DNA from: Macrocystis pyrifera | Lineage: Eukaryota > Sar > Phaeophyceae > Laminariales > Laminariaceae | NCBI GenBank assembly: GCA_031763025.1 | Contig: JASSKH010000001.1 | Span: forward strand, 8,427,024-8,491,023 | DNA: 64,000 nucleotides | Direction: 5' to 3' | Shown here: positions 46,301 to 59,200 of the stretch, piece by piece | Position numbering within the stretch: position 1 is the stretch's first letter | How the letters are laid out: each line of letters starts with the position of its first letter | Notes under the pieces: generated by a model | Seen by the model: only the letters and a program-made list of their open reading frames with translations | Told to the model about the DNA's origin: nothing | Databases searched by the model: none | Made by a program: the position numbers and the translations under genes

Positions 46301-46508
46301 AATGAATGGCATCGTAGTGTTTCGGTGGGGATTTTGATCACCCAGTTTTCCTCCTCCGAGATCCGAAAAGGGTCTCTATTGGTGTAGGCGAAATTCACAC
46401 ACGTGTCCGGGGGGTCTTCCCCCGATGCCCTCTTGGCGTGCATGCTATCGAAGGTCTCCTCGACGCTTGGATTGTGTACCGTACTGGTGGTCTCATGATG
46501 CGGTGCAT

Positions 46509-47030
46509 TCAGTGTGACTCCAGCCAGAGTGGAAGATTCAACCCCCCGGGCGAAGCAGCAGATGCGTCCCAGGGAGAAAAAGAAGATGTAGCTCCTGATG
46601 ATGATGACGACACTCCAGCTTGTTGCGGTAGTGTTCTAGTCTCTGATGATGGCGTTCCGGTCCCTGATGAGGAATCTTTAGTCCTTGGTGATGGTGTTCC
46701 GGCCCCTAGTGAGGATACTCCAGCTCCCGTCGATGATGCTCCGGCTGTTGTTATCGATGACGTGTCCTCTTCCAGAAGGTTGCTTGCGGACGGCTTCTCG
46801 TCGTCGTTGACCGGAGTTGATATCGCGCTCAGTACAGCGCCGTGACTTTGCGGCGGGTAACGTTCCGAGTCGTCGTGAGATGTAGTCTTGTGTAAAGAAC
46901 ACCACTTCTGCTCAGCTTCATCGTTGGATCCTGCCTTGATATTGGAAGATTCCTTGTTGTACTTGTTGACTAGTTCTTGAAGAGCCCGCTGATCATCCCG
47001 GCACGTACATACAAGTCGAGTAGTCACCAA
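46509..47030 (-). pseudogene. Copia Gag C-terminal remnant
   Basis: 173 codons. ELVNKYNKESSNIKAG leads to KWCSLHKTTSHDDSERYP, the Cx2Hx4H zinc-knuckle-like motif of plant and algal Copia Gag, but with Arg where the last Cys is expected. A Ser/Thr/Gly-rich tail (GAGVSSLGAGTPSPRT) follows. A nonsense end at 46509 separates it from any protease. Confidence 0.65.
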
Positions 47031-47844
47031 TTACCCTGTCAAAAGACGCCTGAGCTCCCGTGCCGGTCGTTTCTTCGGTTGGTCGGGGTTTCCCTCTGAT
47101 CAGGCTTGCAACCTCGCGACGCTGAGCACTGCCGCCAGCCTCTTGCGCCAATCGCGAAAATCCCCTGGTTTGTCACCGTCGGACTTCGTCGGTCCTTTGA
47201 TAGCATTGGCGAGGTTGCCGCTGTTGTTGTTGAAAGCTGAGTCCCCCATGATGATGAGTAGTACTTGGCCAGGCGGTCTTGTAGGATACTACGCCAGCAG
47301 TACCGTATGTACAGCAGTATCTCTTGGAGTGGCTGCCGCACAATGCTCGGGGATCCCGAGGCTTTTAATTTGTCGTACGTACGTATGATACAGCAGTACA
47401 ATACTCGACTTTGGGTCGAGATTTTGGAGTCCCACACTAGCTTCGTATGAGAAATATGGCACGAGGTGAAATGTACACACACCTTCAACAACGCAGTGAT
47501 GCTCGCTGGGTATCTCGCATAGATGAAACAGTCCTGACTGCAGTAGTACGGTAGCAGTTGATAGCAGACACCTATCTATGCGGGACCCTCTGGATGCGCG
47601 CAGTGTAACTGATACCGCTCACTTTACGTTTGAAGTTGGTGTCGTACTTGTATGATTCTACAGCAGTAGTACGAGTAGTGCACTCAGGTACAGTCTTAGT
47701 AGTACGTAGCTACCCGTACTGCTGTGTGGATAACTTGTCGTATCCTCCTCGCAGAAACTATTGAAAAATAGTTCTCGTTCCAACAAACCGTCGTGTGGGG
47801 TCACAGACCTACGTGAAGTGTTAGTGACGACTGCAAAAAAAAAT

Positions 47845-48560
47845 AATCTCTGTGGGGCCGACGACCCTCTTGGAAATTTATAGAAGTTCAGCGCTCCTTT
47901 GACTAATATCAGAATACTTGTCGGGAGTTAACTTCTATGTCGCTGTAGTAACGACTGTCATGTAATCTCTCTGGGGCCGATGGTCCTCTTGGAAATTTAT
48001 AGAAGTTCAGCGCTCCTTTAACAGATAGCAGAATACTTATCGGGAGTTAACTTCTATGCCGCTGTAGTACGGACTTTCAAGCAATCTCTCTGGGGCCGAT
48101 GGTCCTCTTGGAAATTTATAGAAGTTCAGCGCTCCTTTAACAGATAGCAGAATGCTTATCGGGAGTTAACTTCTATGCCGCTGTTGCTCAGAGTGACTGA
48201 GGCTTATGATCCACGAAATGGACTACACTAGACAGAGCTCCTTAACCCCAGCGGTGCTGTGGGTTGTAGCGAAGTTGTCCTTGACAGCGTACAGCAGAAT
48301 CTTACTCGACGCGTTGATCGAAGTTTTTGTATTTTCTAGGCTCCCTCGCATTGGAAGGTCCTGTCAGAAAATGGTGAAGTCAGGGACTCCTTTGACAGAC
48401 AGCTATCACGCTTGTCGGGAGTTTGCTTCTGTGCCACTGTTGTAGTGACGACCAAAAAAAATCTCACTGGGGCCGACGCCCTCTTGGAAATTCGAAGTTC
48501 AGCGCTCCTTTGACAGATAGCAGGGTGCTTATTTATCGGGAGTTAACTTCTATACCGCTG
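47845..48560. repeat. About 119-bp tandem repeats in the retrotransposon leader
   Basis: Units start AATCTCTSTGGGGCCGA at 47845, 47964 and 48083, with a fourth at 48460 and a decayed one near 48361. The 3' flank (GACTGAGGCTTAYGATCCACG) is also duplicated at 48198 and 48570. The array lies in the untranslated leader between the 5' LTR and Gag. Confidence 0.88.
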
Positions 48561-49094
48561 TTGCTCAGAGTGACTGAGGCTTACGATCCACGAAATGGAC
48601 TACGCTGAGCAGAGCTCCTAACTTTCAGGCGTGCTGGGTTGTGTGGATGTGGAGTTGCTGTTGAGCAGCGTACAGCGGTTACACTCGAGTTTTGCTCGAG
48701 ATTATTGGTCTTCGTCTATGAAAAGACAAAGGGGAGCAGGTGAGATTTTCACAGCTCCTTACGCGGTGGTGCTCTGTGGGTGTCTCTATCGTAGTTACAG
48801 CAGTTTGACTACAACAGCAGTAGTGAACTACAGCAGTAGTAGAATGCCCTACGCAGGACCCTCTTAGAAGCACGCGGTGTCCGTACCACGTGTCACTCAC
48901 GTTTCAACGAAGTATGTAGATCTTCGATGCTTGGTTCCTCTCGTCGTGGAAGAAGCTCCCTTTTTCGTACGTAGCAGCAGGTTTCTTGATCTAGAAAAAG
49001 TCCAGTCCTCCTCCTGCTGTATAGCGAGCCAGTAGCAGTTCAGGGTGGCGGTCTTGGGCCACCGTTGCTAGTAGCTTGCCGCGTTTACGCGTTC

Positions 49095-49108
49095 CGAGGC
49101 TCATAACC
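49095..49108 (-). promoter_or_regulatory. Primer binding site, half-tRNA(iMet) type
   Basis: In element orientation GGTTATGAGCCTCG follows the 5' LTR directly. GGTTATGAGCC is complementary to the anticodon arm of initiator tRNA-Met (GGCUCAUAACC), not to a tRNA 3' end. Drosophila copia uses the same internal-cleavage primer. Distance and sequence both fit. Confidence 0.75.
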
Positions 49109-49913
49109 TATTAGGTATGGCGATTGGCGTGTATACCAGCTCGTAGCTGGTGTGTACGCCTAGACTCGATTGCCGATGGCCGGTCAATACACAGTCAAAA
49201 TAAATGTTCGAGGCAAACGTATAGCCACTGTAGGTGACTTGTACGAGAAGCTTCAATAGAAGAGAAGAGATGTGGTGACCCCAAGCCACAGTGTTGGTTC
49301 ATTTGCTCAGCTGGAAGCTGATGATGGTGAGCAAAAGTAGAGTGAGCTCAAAGGGGAGCGATGCGCGTGTGCGCTCACTGCTCGAAACAAAGGACGACCC
49401 CTACAAATTCGTTCAAAAACAAAAATAGGGAAATACCCTTGCATTCAGTTCAATATAAAACAACACGGAGACCCGCAATTCTACTGCTAAAAACAATAAA
49501 ACTTGGGGTACGTACTCATGACCCTCTTGTAGCCTATATTGTTACTTCAACCACAACTAAAACTATGCTACTGGTCCCGACGGGATACTGAAGATACCCT
49601 GTCCATTATTTACCAGTGCGCACGCACCAGGTACTGCTGTAAATGTGTGCTGCTGGCTGTAGATTCTGTACGTACGTAATACAGTAGATCCACGATGCGC
49701 TGCTTGTTATTGAGACCTATTATTATGCAATATGCACGAGTGCACAGCAGTAGATATTATTGCAAGACTGCTGCTGCTGTATACTGCTACAGTAATACTA
49801 CTCACAGACTGGAAACTGTCCGCGGTACTTAGAAATGCGTAAATGTATACCAGATGACGCAAGTGTTATCGAGTAACGACTATGATGGCTACTGACAAGT
49901 ATCATCCTTAATA
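49109..49913 (-). repeat. 5' LTR of the Copia-type element
   Basis: 805 bp, about 99% identical to the 3' LTR by eye. It carries the element promoter by definition; I did not identify a TATA box with confidence. Confidence 0.92.
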
Positions 49914-49918
49914 TCTGC
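49914..49918. other. Target-site duplication TCTGC (right)
   Basis: Matches 43439-43443. Confidence 0.88.
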
Positions 49919-50501
49919 CTGTTGCTGCTGCCACGGCGGTAGCAGCTGACTCTCTCTTGCTATTTCCCATTCTCGTATGACACCGGCGCTTCGCGCGGCT
50001 GCATCAAGCAGTTCTTCATCAGGCATCTGCAAAGCGTTCTGTTCAGCGCGTATATCCCACTCGGGTGGGAGTTCTAGTGCCAGAGTCTGCAGTGGCTGCA
50101 GCAGTTTTGCTAACGGTGACGGCGGTGAATCCAGCAGCTTCTCCGCTTTGCCCAGTCTATATATCTCCCTCCCTTTCCCCTTCTCCTATTACCTTTTCTT
50201 CCCCCGTAAACAGATTCTGCTGCTGAGGCAGCTGCTCCTGCCCAGGGTACACCCCCTCGTGTTATCTCTCCACGATGAGCTGAATCTCGGAGATGTCGAG
50301 ATCTAGCCTCTTGAGTCGGGCCTTTCCCATCGTGACAGAGATCTATGCCGGTGAGCGAGTGGATCAAAATGCTTCGTACTACGCGATGTCATTCGCCAGC
50401 ATTGCCCTATCAGTGTGCAGCGTGACCCTTTCCTGCATCCATTTCAACTTCCTCGTAACCTCCTCCAACGGCTCATCCATTTTTCGGAAGGCGTGATCAC
50501 C
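49915..50501 (-). pseudogene. Interrupted coding remnant hit by the Copia insertion
   Basis: Minus-strand frames read KMDEPLEEVTRKLKWMQERV, then GKARLKRLDLDISEIQLIVE, one stop, GVYPGQEQLPQQQNLFTGEE with a GTAATA donor-like site, then KAEKLLDSPPSPLAKLLQPL, PPEWDIRAEQNALQMPDEEL and REWEIARESQLLPPWQQQQ. The last frame runs into the LTR insertion site and, beyond the left TSD, continues 13 codons to a stop near 43407. It is a real coding sequence by composition, broken by at least one stop and by the transposon. Family unknown; an old retroelement Gag is possible given the flanking repeats at 41808 and 50642. Confidence 0.5.
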
Positions 50502-50641
50502 CACACTCTCAGCACTGGCTCCATAATAAATAATCACTGTCTACTTCATCTGACATGATGAAGGACCTACTCCTACCCCATCTCTAGGGTGTGCTCTTAC
50601 CACAAACGCCTCAAATTAAAAGGGTCACAGCGTCTACGATA

Positions 50642-51000
50642 TAGTTGAGTTGTCCCTAAAACCCGAGAGTCATATCATGGTGAATCGAACGAACGTCGTA
50701 CAGGTTTGAATAAACCAGTTGTATTATATCTCTCCCCTAGTAGAGACCCAAGTCAACACCAGGAGTTAGAGAGGGCGCTCCCAAACGTCTCACGGAAGGT
50801 CTCCAGCCATATGAAGCCATGTAGTCCTCTCACCAATCCATGCAGTCAAGACCAACTCGTAGAGTGGAGTAGAGATAAGATCGGAGCATAGCAGTGGATC
50901 ATGCAAACCCCGACATCCCGCTACCCAATATTCCATAACCCATGGAACTCCATCCACATGACAATCGTATCTGGTACAACGAGCACACTCTTCACCCCGT
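50642..51000 (+). repeat. Diverged direct repeat, right copy (old LTR-like)
   Basis: Partner of 41808-42190. Without the 6.5-kb Copia insertion the pair would lie about 2 kb apart and bracket the broken coding remnant and SINE copy 3. Confidence 0.65.
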
Positions 51001-53048
51001 TCTGAGGTTTCAGATGCAAGTTGTCTGTCGGCAGGGAAGCATGTATTTCGCGAAATACCCAGAGCGATGTCAAACGCGACAACACGCACGTACAAGCGAG
51101 ATGGAGTGGAGAGGGGGTGTACTCATTATCATCCATGGCCGTCGTCGTATGGCCATAGATGGGGTCGGGGGGGGAAGTTGATGCTGTTTGGGACGCGTCG
51201 CCATGGAGCCCGCCGCGAGCTATAGTCAGGGGATAGCATAAAAAAAGGCTTGCGGTGGGAGACCAGATAATGACGGACGGCGATGAACGGCAAAACAAAG
51301 AGAAAACTATGACAACCGACCGATCGATTGATCGACCGGCCGAGCGAGCCCCTGTATAACACATATCTCGAACCCCAAAAATAATGAAATGACATACTAA
51401 AATGCGGAGCGATGAGCGTCGGCACGAGTTTGGAGTGTCTCGTGCACTAAGATCCACCACGGCACCGCCTACAGCAGCTGACGTTCGATGTTTGATGAGT
51501 CCCGTATCCCCGCTTAGAAACGACGAAGTCAGCTGAGCTGACAATCGGGAAGCATGATACAAGATCCACTTCCGTCACCGAACTTATCGTCGTCTGATTC
51601 GCCGCGTGCTGGAAACGGTTAGGAATAAGACCGTACATCAAGCCTACGCGCAGGACACCCGCCCCGAAAATTCAAACCCCAGTCAACACTGTATGTACAT
51701 ATAGTGAGACCCCAAAATACAACAAGGACACCAGCTTAGTTCACAGGCACCGATACCCAGAATCGCGTGACTCATAAGGGGATAATATGCAATGTAAGAG
51801 TTCCTGGTAACACAAGCTCCAGCGTTCGTCGACGCCAGGTCGCCATTTTCTACCGCAGTGGCTAGAGTTCTGTGTGCCTAGGCCATAGCTGTGCCTCGAA
51901 CACAACACGCTGGTCGTCCCAACACCAAGCACCAAGACTAGCGTTCGTTGACGACTTGCGTTGACCTCTTGACTTCAAATCGTCCCCCCCTCTGCTCACG
52001 CCCTCCGCGAGCAGAGGCAAAATATTTACTGCCAATGGCATTGTACATTAGGTTGCATTTCACGGCCAATCCGAGGCTGAAGAGTGAAGCCAGAGCGGCC
52101 ACAGCCGCCGCGCGCTTACCCCTGGGCAGGGAGTCACTTTCGCCCTACACTTTCATGCCTACCAGCAAAGCCACGCTCAATAATCTCGAAATTCTCGCTA
52201 ACTCCAACGCATGCACATATCTACCAGTACCCGGCTCTATACAGAGGTGTGGAAGGCAAACAAAAGAGGGGTTCAAGAACAAAAATACAAGAACCCAAAC
52301 TGCAAGTAGACGCAATAACTACTCTGCATCCTGAGCTTGGATGCGCTAGGTTAACTTAAATAAACTTATTCAGCAGAGAAATCACAGCACCAAGCCGCAC
52401 AAGATATCACGGAATGTGTCGACAGCGCGGCAACCCCATCGCAGGAATGTCCGGCCGATCCTATTGCCACGAGCATGGGACACAACGCTGCGCCAAGCAC
52501 ACAAAAAAGCACAGAATATAATGGAAACGGATAAAACGATGTCGAATGCTGAAATCTGCACATATATGTATCGGTCGTTACCAGCGGCCTAGGTCTGCCC
52601 GACCCCCCCCCCCAAACGTCGCCTGAACACGCGCGCTGTCCTCGGCACGCGGAACCACGACTTCGTGATTGATCAAGGCAGCAAAACTATACCGAACCTA
52701 TTCGGACGACACAAAGTAGAGCATCCGCGTTCGCCACGCCCATGTCCACATCGCCCATGTTGACGGCATTTACGCAGACGCAATCATGGGGTCGGTGGGT
52801 GTACGTTCGACACTCACGCATCGCACCGCCGTTGTACGACGTCATATGGCGAATTCAGCAGACTCCGAGTGCTCGACGCCAACGAAGCTAGCATTGCCGC
52901 TCGGTGTCACAGTGACCACGCCCTTCGAACCTATTCCTCTCTCAAATCTTTGAATTACGGGGGGGAGAGAGGGGGGGGGGGGGGGGGGGGGGGGCGGAGG
53001 CGCGAATCATAGCGCTTCGTAGGCTTAGCCTTGTCATACGGTTGCCCT
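51001..53048. other. 2-kb stretch without a supported gene
   Basis: The longest frame (213 codons, 50921-51562 minus) has no recognisable motif and overlaps the old LTR-like repeat. A G24 run lies at 52971-52994, just past the transporter gene's stop codon. Confidence 0.5.
52971..52994. repeat. G24 homopolymer downstream of the TauE/SafE gene
   Basis: Uninterrupted 24 G (poly-C on the transcribed strand sense) about 55 bp after the stop codon, inside the likely 3' UTR. Confidence 0.92.
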
Positions 53049-53271
53049 CTATACCGCTGGCGGGCCATTGATTGGGGCCCACAGCGCGGGGTTTCCTTTG
53101 CCCACCGACACATCTGCAGAACTGCTGTACGTTTTCGCGTCCCCTCCATTCGCTATCATCGACAATTCTCGTTTTTCTGCCCTGTCTAGAAGACGTGCCC
53201 CGGCCTTGGCGATCGCCGCGAACATAACGCTTCCCACGAGGAGAATAGCGGCTGAGGATAGAGATAGTATT
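53049..53271 (-). CDS. TauE/SafE gene exon 6 and stop
   Basis: 223 bases, last membrane segment SLSSAAILLVGSVMFAAIAK, then a polar C-terminal tail ending PINGPPAV before the stop. Acceptor ctctcgagcag. Confidence 0.9.
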
Positions 53272-56200
53272 CTGCTCGAGAGGAGACGTGCGGGGTAGAG
53301 GGTGCACATGCGTGGAAAGGCCAGAGGTCGCGTCAATTCTACGGACCAAGCCAACGTATGTCATCACCACGTGCAGCTTGGAACAATCGATTGGGGGACC
53401 AAATGGGATAATACAAATACGGCACCTTTTCCATGGCGGGAAGTGAAAAATAGAAAGGACCATCTCCAACTAGACAAAAGAGGTTGTCGACGGTGGTGGC
53501 TACTTGACACAAAGTTACACTGGCGGGGAGCTTTAACATAGAAGAGGAGAGGTAGATGAGCCCGAGGCATTTGAATACCGCCCGGCGAAAGAGCCCACCT
53601 GTCGTTAGCGGTCTAAGATGCGCAAAGTCCTGCAACAAACGCAACGCCTAACGTCACAAAACCCTACCAAGTATGGTAGAAGCTTGTTCCGGATGATAAC
53701 GTTTGCGTAAAGCCCCTTTGTCGCAGTACTGCCGCGCCGGGCATCTACGGCCGCGTCGGGTTACCCGCATGATGGAGAGCGACGGTTGTGCCGAACAAAA
53801 AGCAAAATATTACGTTGGATGAGCAAAAACACTACCAGCTGGTTGAGGTTAGCGACCTGTGACTGTATTTCACAGAATTGCAATGCCTGTGCTACACGAA
53901 AACTAAACGCTCACACAGGTCACTCCCTGGGCAGCTCGTGCCACATGTGGAATAAAATTCCTCGTCAAGCAAATTAATTCGCTCTCGCGACAATGACTCA
54001 GTGACGGTGATTTCCAGGACATAATACGAGCGAACGGCGGGTCAAGGGCTAGGTCCGTGCGACAACTGGACCTACCTTACTGCAGTATATACCACAACCA
54101 CGAAACTCACAGGGGGGTGTCAGTCTTGAGCGTCGTCCACGGCTGCACGATGACCAGGGCGCTCACAAACTGTACGCCGTCCGTGACGTACACCAGCGAT
54201 GCAAGGACCAGTCGATGGAAGTGGGATCCGAGCAACGATCCCAGGGGGGCACCTGCAGGTACAACCATGTGGCAGACATGGTTGAATCGACGTAGTCGTA
54301 TGCAAGATATACGCGTGAGGGCTTGCTACAGCTGCTGGGTGTTCATTCTAACCAATTGCTACCGTACACGCTATTCAGTAAGAAAGTGTACGAGCACACC
54401 TTCATACATACAGGTACAACCGGGATGCGAACCGATAAGCGAACACGCCACAGTAGTCCAGCATCGACCCGCGAGGTGCTCCATGACAATTATCCGTACG
54501 TTTGAAGGACATTTGTCAGCAGACACCCAAGTGCAGCCGACAACACATATCAGCAAATCTCCCGGTAAAAAACAATAATCCAACACGTGTGTAGGGCAGC
54601 AGGAGCACCCTGCAAGTGATTCCTGTCCAACAGTCAAAGCTTCTTGCTGTCGCTGGCACGCCAAGTCTTGGCAGGAGTACCATGCTCAGCTTTGTTGCTC
54701 TCCATAACCACGCCCCGATGAGTGCAACATCTGACCTCTCGCTGCATCGGGACGTGCTACACAACCTATTTAATCCTCCACACCTGCGGTGTCAAAACAG
54801 TACGGCGCACGCTGTCTTCGATGCGCTACAGCGGAACCTTGCTGTTGTTGCTTCCCAATGCCCTTCATACACAACCAAATCCCATGGATTATATTGGTTC
54901 ACAACTGCACAAGGCCACAATCGCAGGAACCCTGGCCGCTCTTCTCAGTCGTACGGTGCCGTTAACCGCCAAGTCCGAACACACTAATGCCACTGGTTGA
55001 TATCAACACCAAGCCCACGCTTTGAGGCGGCTTACACACCCGTGCGTTCTTCAACAAGGACAGCCAGGCGAGCTATAGGCTACACATTAGAGAGGTACCA
55101 CATACCACATCGACGTCACCTAGCGTTGCGTCACCTTCTGTCCAAGGCTCTCACCTATAACGACCACCGGGACGCACACGGTGAAGAATCTGATAGCTTC
55201 ACTGTCCACGCCACTCATGACTAGCTGTCGGTACATGAACCCGAGGAGGGTGTTAATAGCCATCAGAACGACGGTGGTAGGAGTCGCCACCTTCTCCGAC
55301 ACTCGGAAGAGAAGAGTGAGGATGGAGAACGTGCAGATGTCGATACCACTGCTCGACAGCAAACAAAAGCGGCCCATAGGGAGCAAAAGGCAAACGAAGT
55401 CTTCTATACGAACAGAGGATCGGTGGGAAACAAGTGTGCGGTGGCCATCCCAACTTGGGAGTCTCGAGCGGGCATACACCAGGAACGTACACAGGGCGAA
55501 AAAAACATCTCCAAGGCCTCGCACGTGGGACACCCGGTTTCAATAGCATATGACTTCAACATGCCACATGAGATATACTAGAGGGCGACGAGGAACACTG
55601 GGCGAGTTGAAAGACGCGAACATTCGTCCAGTATGCATGTAGTGAATCAATGCATGGGATGGGGGTGATGAGGGCCTCGGAATTACCCTACCCCTGGGTC
55701 GGATCCTTCAGAACAGGGCGATCAATAACCGAGCAGCCCCCATCGATCATTCAGGGTGCGCCCCTGTGCGGTCAGGTTCGGTTGGGGTAGCAATATTAAG
55801 TACGGCGTAACAGCAGTAGTGCCACCGCTCTATGGCCACGCCCAGTTAACAGCGTAGCAACTAAGGCTATGCAAGACGACGGCATTTTAGGGTAACGAAA
55901 TGGTTGGCAGCGGAAAGCGCCGGTTGTTGGGTCGTAGCCTTGGTCCGTACGTATCGAGACAGCTTATTACGCTCGTGACGGTGGCGAAAAAAAACATCGG
56001 GTATGTAACGTCAACGTTTTCCCGTGGTCGGCAAGTGGGCAGAAAAAGGAGGTAGTTGAGGGCAACATTTTTCGGTAACGAGACAGGTCGATAATACTGT
56101 TGTAGGGGCCGGATTGAAAGCCAGAGGTAGCAACGAGAGTTGAGTGATAAGCAAAGTAGTACGGCGGTAATCGCGGTAATTACCGATAGATTTTCGTGAT

Positions 56201-59200
56201 TGTTGTTCCGGCGGGAATCGCGTTAATTTCCGATTGATTTTTCGTGTTTAGTGTGTACATACTTGGTGTTGAAAAGTGAACACGAAACATCAGCAACAGC
56301 AGGGTATTATATGCAGTAAATTCTAATCACAAATACCACGTACATAGCTACTTGTACGGACTGATCCGATCCCACGTGAACTCGACTCCCAGGTGCAGGA
56401 AGGCTGCGATGCATAGCAAACTATTCAGTCAGCATCCGACCTACAGCAAGTAATAACACTGCTGTATTTATACGGCATACAAGTGGACGTATGCATATGC
56501 ACGTATACGGTACTATTAATCTATAAATAGTTTGAGCGGTACTACTATAGTATGGCCTCGCGGTAAAGTATGGAGGTTACGTGGCTTCGCCACAGCAATT
56601 TTCTCGGGAAGGTCATGAAGCTGTAGTTTAGCAAGGTTGATCACGAGACATACGTAGCTGGATTGGCTTCTCGGTAACGGTACTGCGAGGTATCACGGCT
56701 TTCATAGATTTTGCGCGTTTCGGTAAACAAAAAACCATAGTCAGTAAGCATCCACGCGGTAACGGTAACTCAATAGTTGCTCGGTCCATCCGAGTTTCAC
56801 CGTTCGCGATTGTTTGAGCCTGAAATTTCACGTACGAAAATAATTCAGGCTTGGCCGGGGTATAACCGAGGAAGGTAGGGAGTGCGAAAACGTTTTCCCC
56901 ACCTGCCGGAAATCGCGCTGAAAATCCCCCCCACAAATCCACACGCGAAGAGCACGCACGCCTTCCAATTCACCGAGACACTCAGCGAGCCGCGGTCGGT
57001 GATGAAGGGTAGAGTCTTCTTCCACAGCACCCCCTCCTCCCAAGCAGGGATAGAGTAGAAAACGCGGCGGCCGTGCAGGCGGTTGAGCCAGTACAGGGAG
57101 ACCGCGAACGCCGCCCACGTGCAGACGAAGAACATCTTCGAGTACGCCGACTCCAGTCTCGGAGCAATCTACTCCGCGTATCGGAGGCGGGTGGATGGAT
57201 GAGTGGTAGCGGTGGCGTGGGGGTGAGAAAGGTACACGGCCAGGTGGTGTACGGTCGTACTTCGTGCACAAACCAGGTATGAGAAAACGAAGAATGAATG
57301 TCCATGCAGTTATCCCAGGTTGTGCGCTCTTGAGGTGGCTATCGGGTTATAACCCAACCCTAACCTCAGCTTTCTACACGCTCAACAGGAAAGCAAGCGC
57401 CCCAAGCTTCTACAACGCACCAACGAACCTACAACGGGTTCCGTGGAGAGCAACCCCAGCAAGCAACACAGGGACTACGGTATTCGATTTTGCGACCAAA
57501 CACGTCATTATCCGTGATTCTAGAGCAGCAAGAAAGCCAATGGGTGCGAAGTCACATACGGTGACCCGCCGCGAAACGTGACTATTGCTATGGTAATACC
57601 TCAAACTGTTCATATCGATATCATACCGTAGTACCCCTGCCGAACGCGACGAAGACGAACACGAAGAGCCCCATCTGCTGCACTTGTCAGGCAATTTGAT
57701 GACGAGGGCACCACACACGAGCGACCCCCACGGCCGTCTGAATGAGCGGCGTTTGTCCCATCGAAACACAGCAGCCTGACAGCTAAAGCTAAAGCAACAG
57801 AGGCAGCAACGCACTCATATATGAGTGCACCTCACCTTCTCGAGTCCACACACAAGTCCAAACGCTCCGCCGACAGTCGCCCACAAGAGGGAGCGCATTT
57901 CCACCTGCACCTGCATCATCGCTATCGTAGCTGCCGCCGCTGTCATCCCCGCGCTCTGGATCATAAAGCTGAAGTCACGAGCCACTACTGGCAGGATGTC
58001 AAAGGCCAGTGTCATGATGGGAAAAGCAATCGACGCCCCACCCTGGACGGCCATGACATACGAACGAACGCACGCACGGCAGGAAATTAACCCACGGCAA
58101 AACAAAGGAGGTGTTTGGGCCCCGGCACACAGGGATTCACGGAAAGAGGCCAGGAATCTCGACTCCGCCGGCACCAGCGCGTGATACTGTACGTAAGCCA
58201 TACCAGGTACTGCTGTAAGCTTTAGGATGGCAACTGTCATAAATGCGGGGTATCAGACAAGCTGCCGAAAACTAATACCTGCTATGACACCGACGGAGCC
58301 AAAGCGAAGCTAGGCGTTTAGGTTTAGGGCAAGGGCCAGGTGCCGTGACTACTGTAGGCTCGCTTCGAATTACAATCACACAAGGCGGAAGGCCCAGTGA
58401 AGCCGACATGTGCACGCATGAGAGTCGCGGCCCTCCCATGTGCACTGCGAATAGTGTTAGACATCTCCATTCCGTCTGTTTTGCTCGAAAGCACCACTTG
58501 ACGGACTGTCATTCGCGTTCTATTCACAAACAGCCAACGGTTCGCACGACAACGGCATCACATGGTCGGACACACATGCACCATGTTCGGTAACAAGTAG
58601 TCTGCGAAGACACCACACGCAGTACTGCAGTGTGACAAGCACCCATCGCGCTTGGAGGCCAACGAGGTTTCGCGCCAGTCGGTTCCACAACGTGGCAGGA
58701 GACGTGTCCCGATGGGTGTCTAAACGCCAAATACCCTCGACACACTTCTACCCTGGGTGCACCGGTGTGTCTTTCCATTCCCTCCGACCAACCGCAATGC
58801 ATCCGGCGGGTTAACTTTGTGTGATATGAACGAGACTCACATCATGCCGCGCCGTTACCATGTCACAAAGTATCACGCAGCGGTGCAGGATCATACAACG
58901 GCCATTACGCCCGATCCCGGGCTACACCGCCTCGTTTCAAGCGCAATGGTGACTGCACAACTGCTAGCACCGTTGTTCACACGAATAATAAGGACCGCGA
59001 CTTTCTTACGTCGCGCGGACGACGATAACAAATGGACAGCGAGGCCTGAAAAACATTATCCGAAAGCTCTCGCTAGGAACTCGCGCTGGTGGATATTTGC
59101 AACTGTCGTGAACTTGCGCGCGTTCGTGACAGGCCTACTGTAGATTGTATTTTACTTCTCCGGATATTTTCAATCCGACGGCGCAGGTCCGCGATTTCAA

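Larger units (their letters stand above)
43444..49913 (-). mobile_element. Copia-type LTR retrotransposon, young but internally deleted
   Basis: Full-length 6,470-bp insertion on the minus strand. The LTRs are 805 and 808 bp and differ by about five substitutions and three single-base indels. It has a 5-bp TSD (TCTGC), a primer binding site next to the 5' LTR, and a purine tract (AACGGGAGGAGG) next to the 3' LTR. Coding remains are a Gag end with a CCHC-like motif (46509-47030), a Ser/Gly-repeat linker, and a Copia RNase H piece (45602-45865). Protease, integrase and reverse transcriptase are missing: only about 0.6 kb separates the Gag and RNase H pieces, where a full pol needs over 3 kb. 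The element was therefore moved in trans and is non-autonomous. Confidence 0.92.

Noticed and set aside
50921..51562. 213-codon minus-strand ORF
   Set aside because: Overlaps the old LTR-like repeat and has no recognisable motif.
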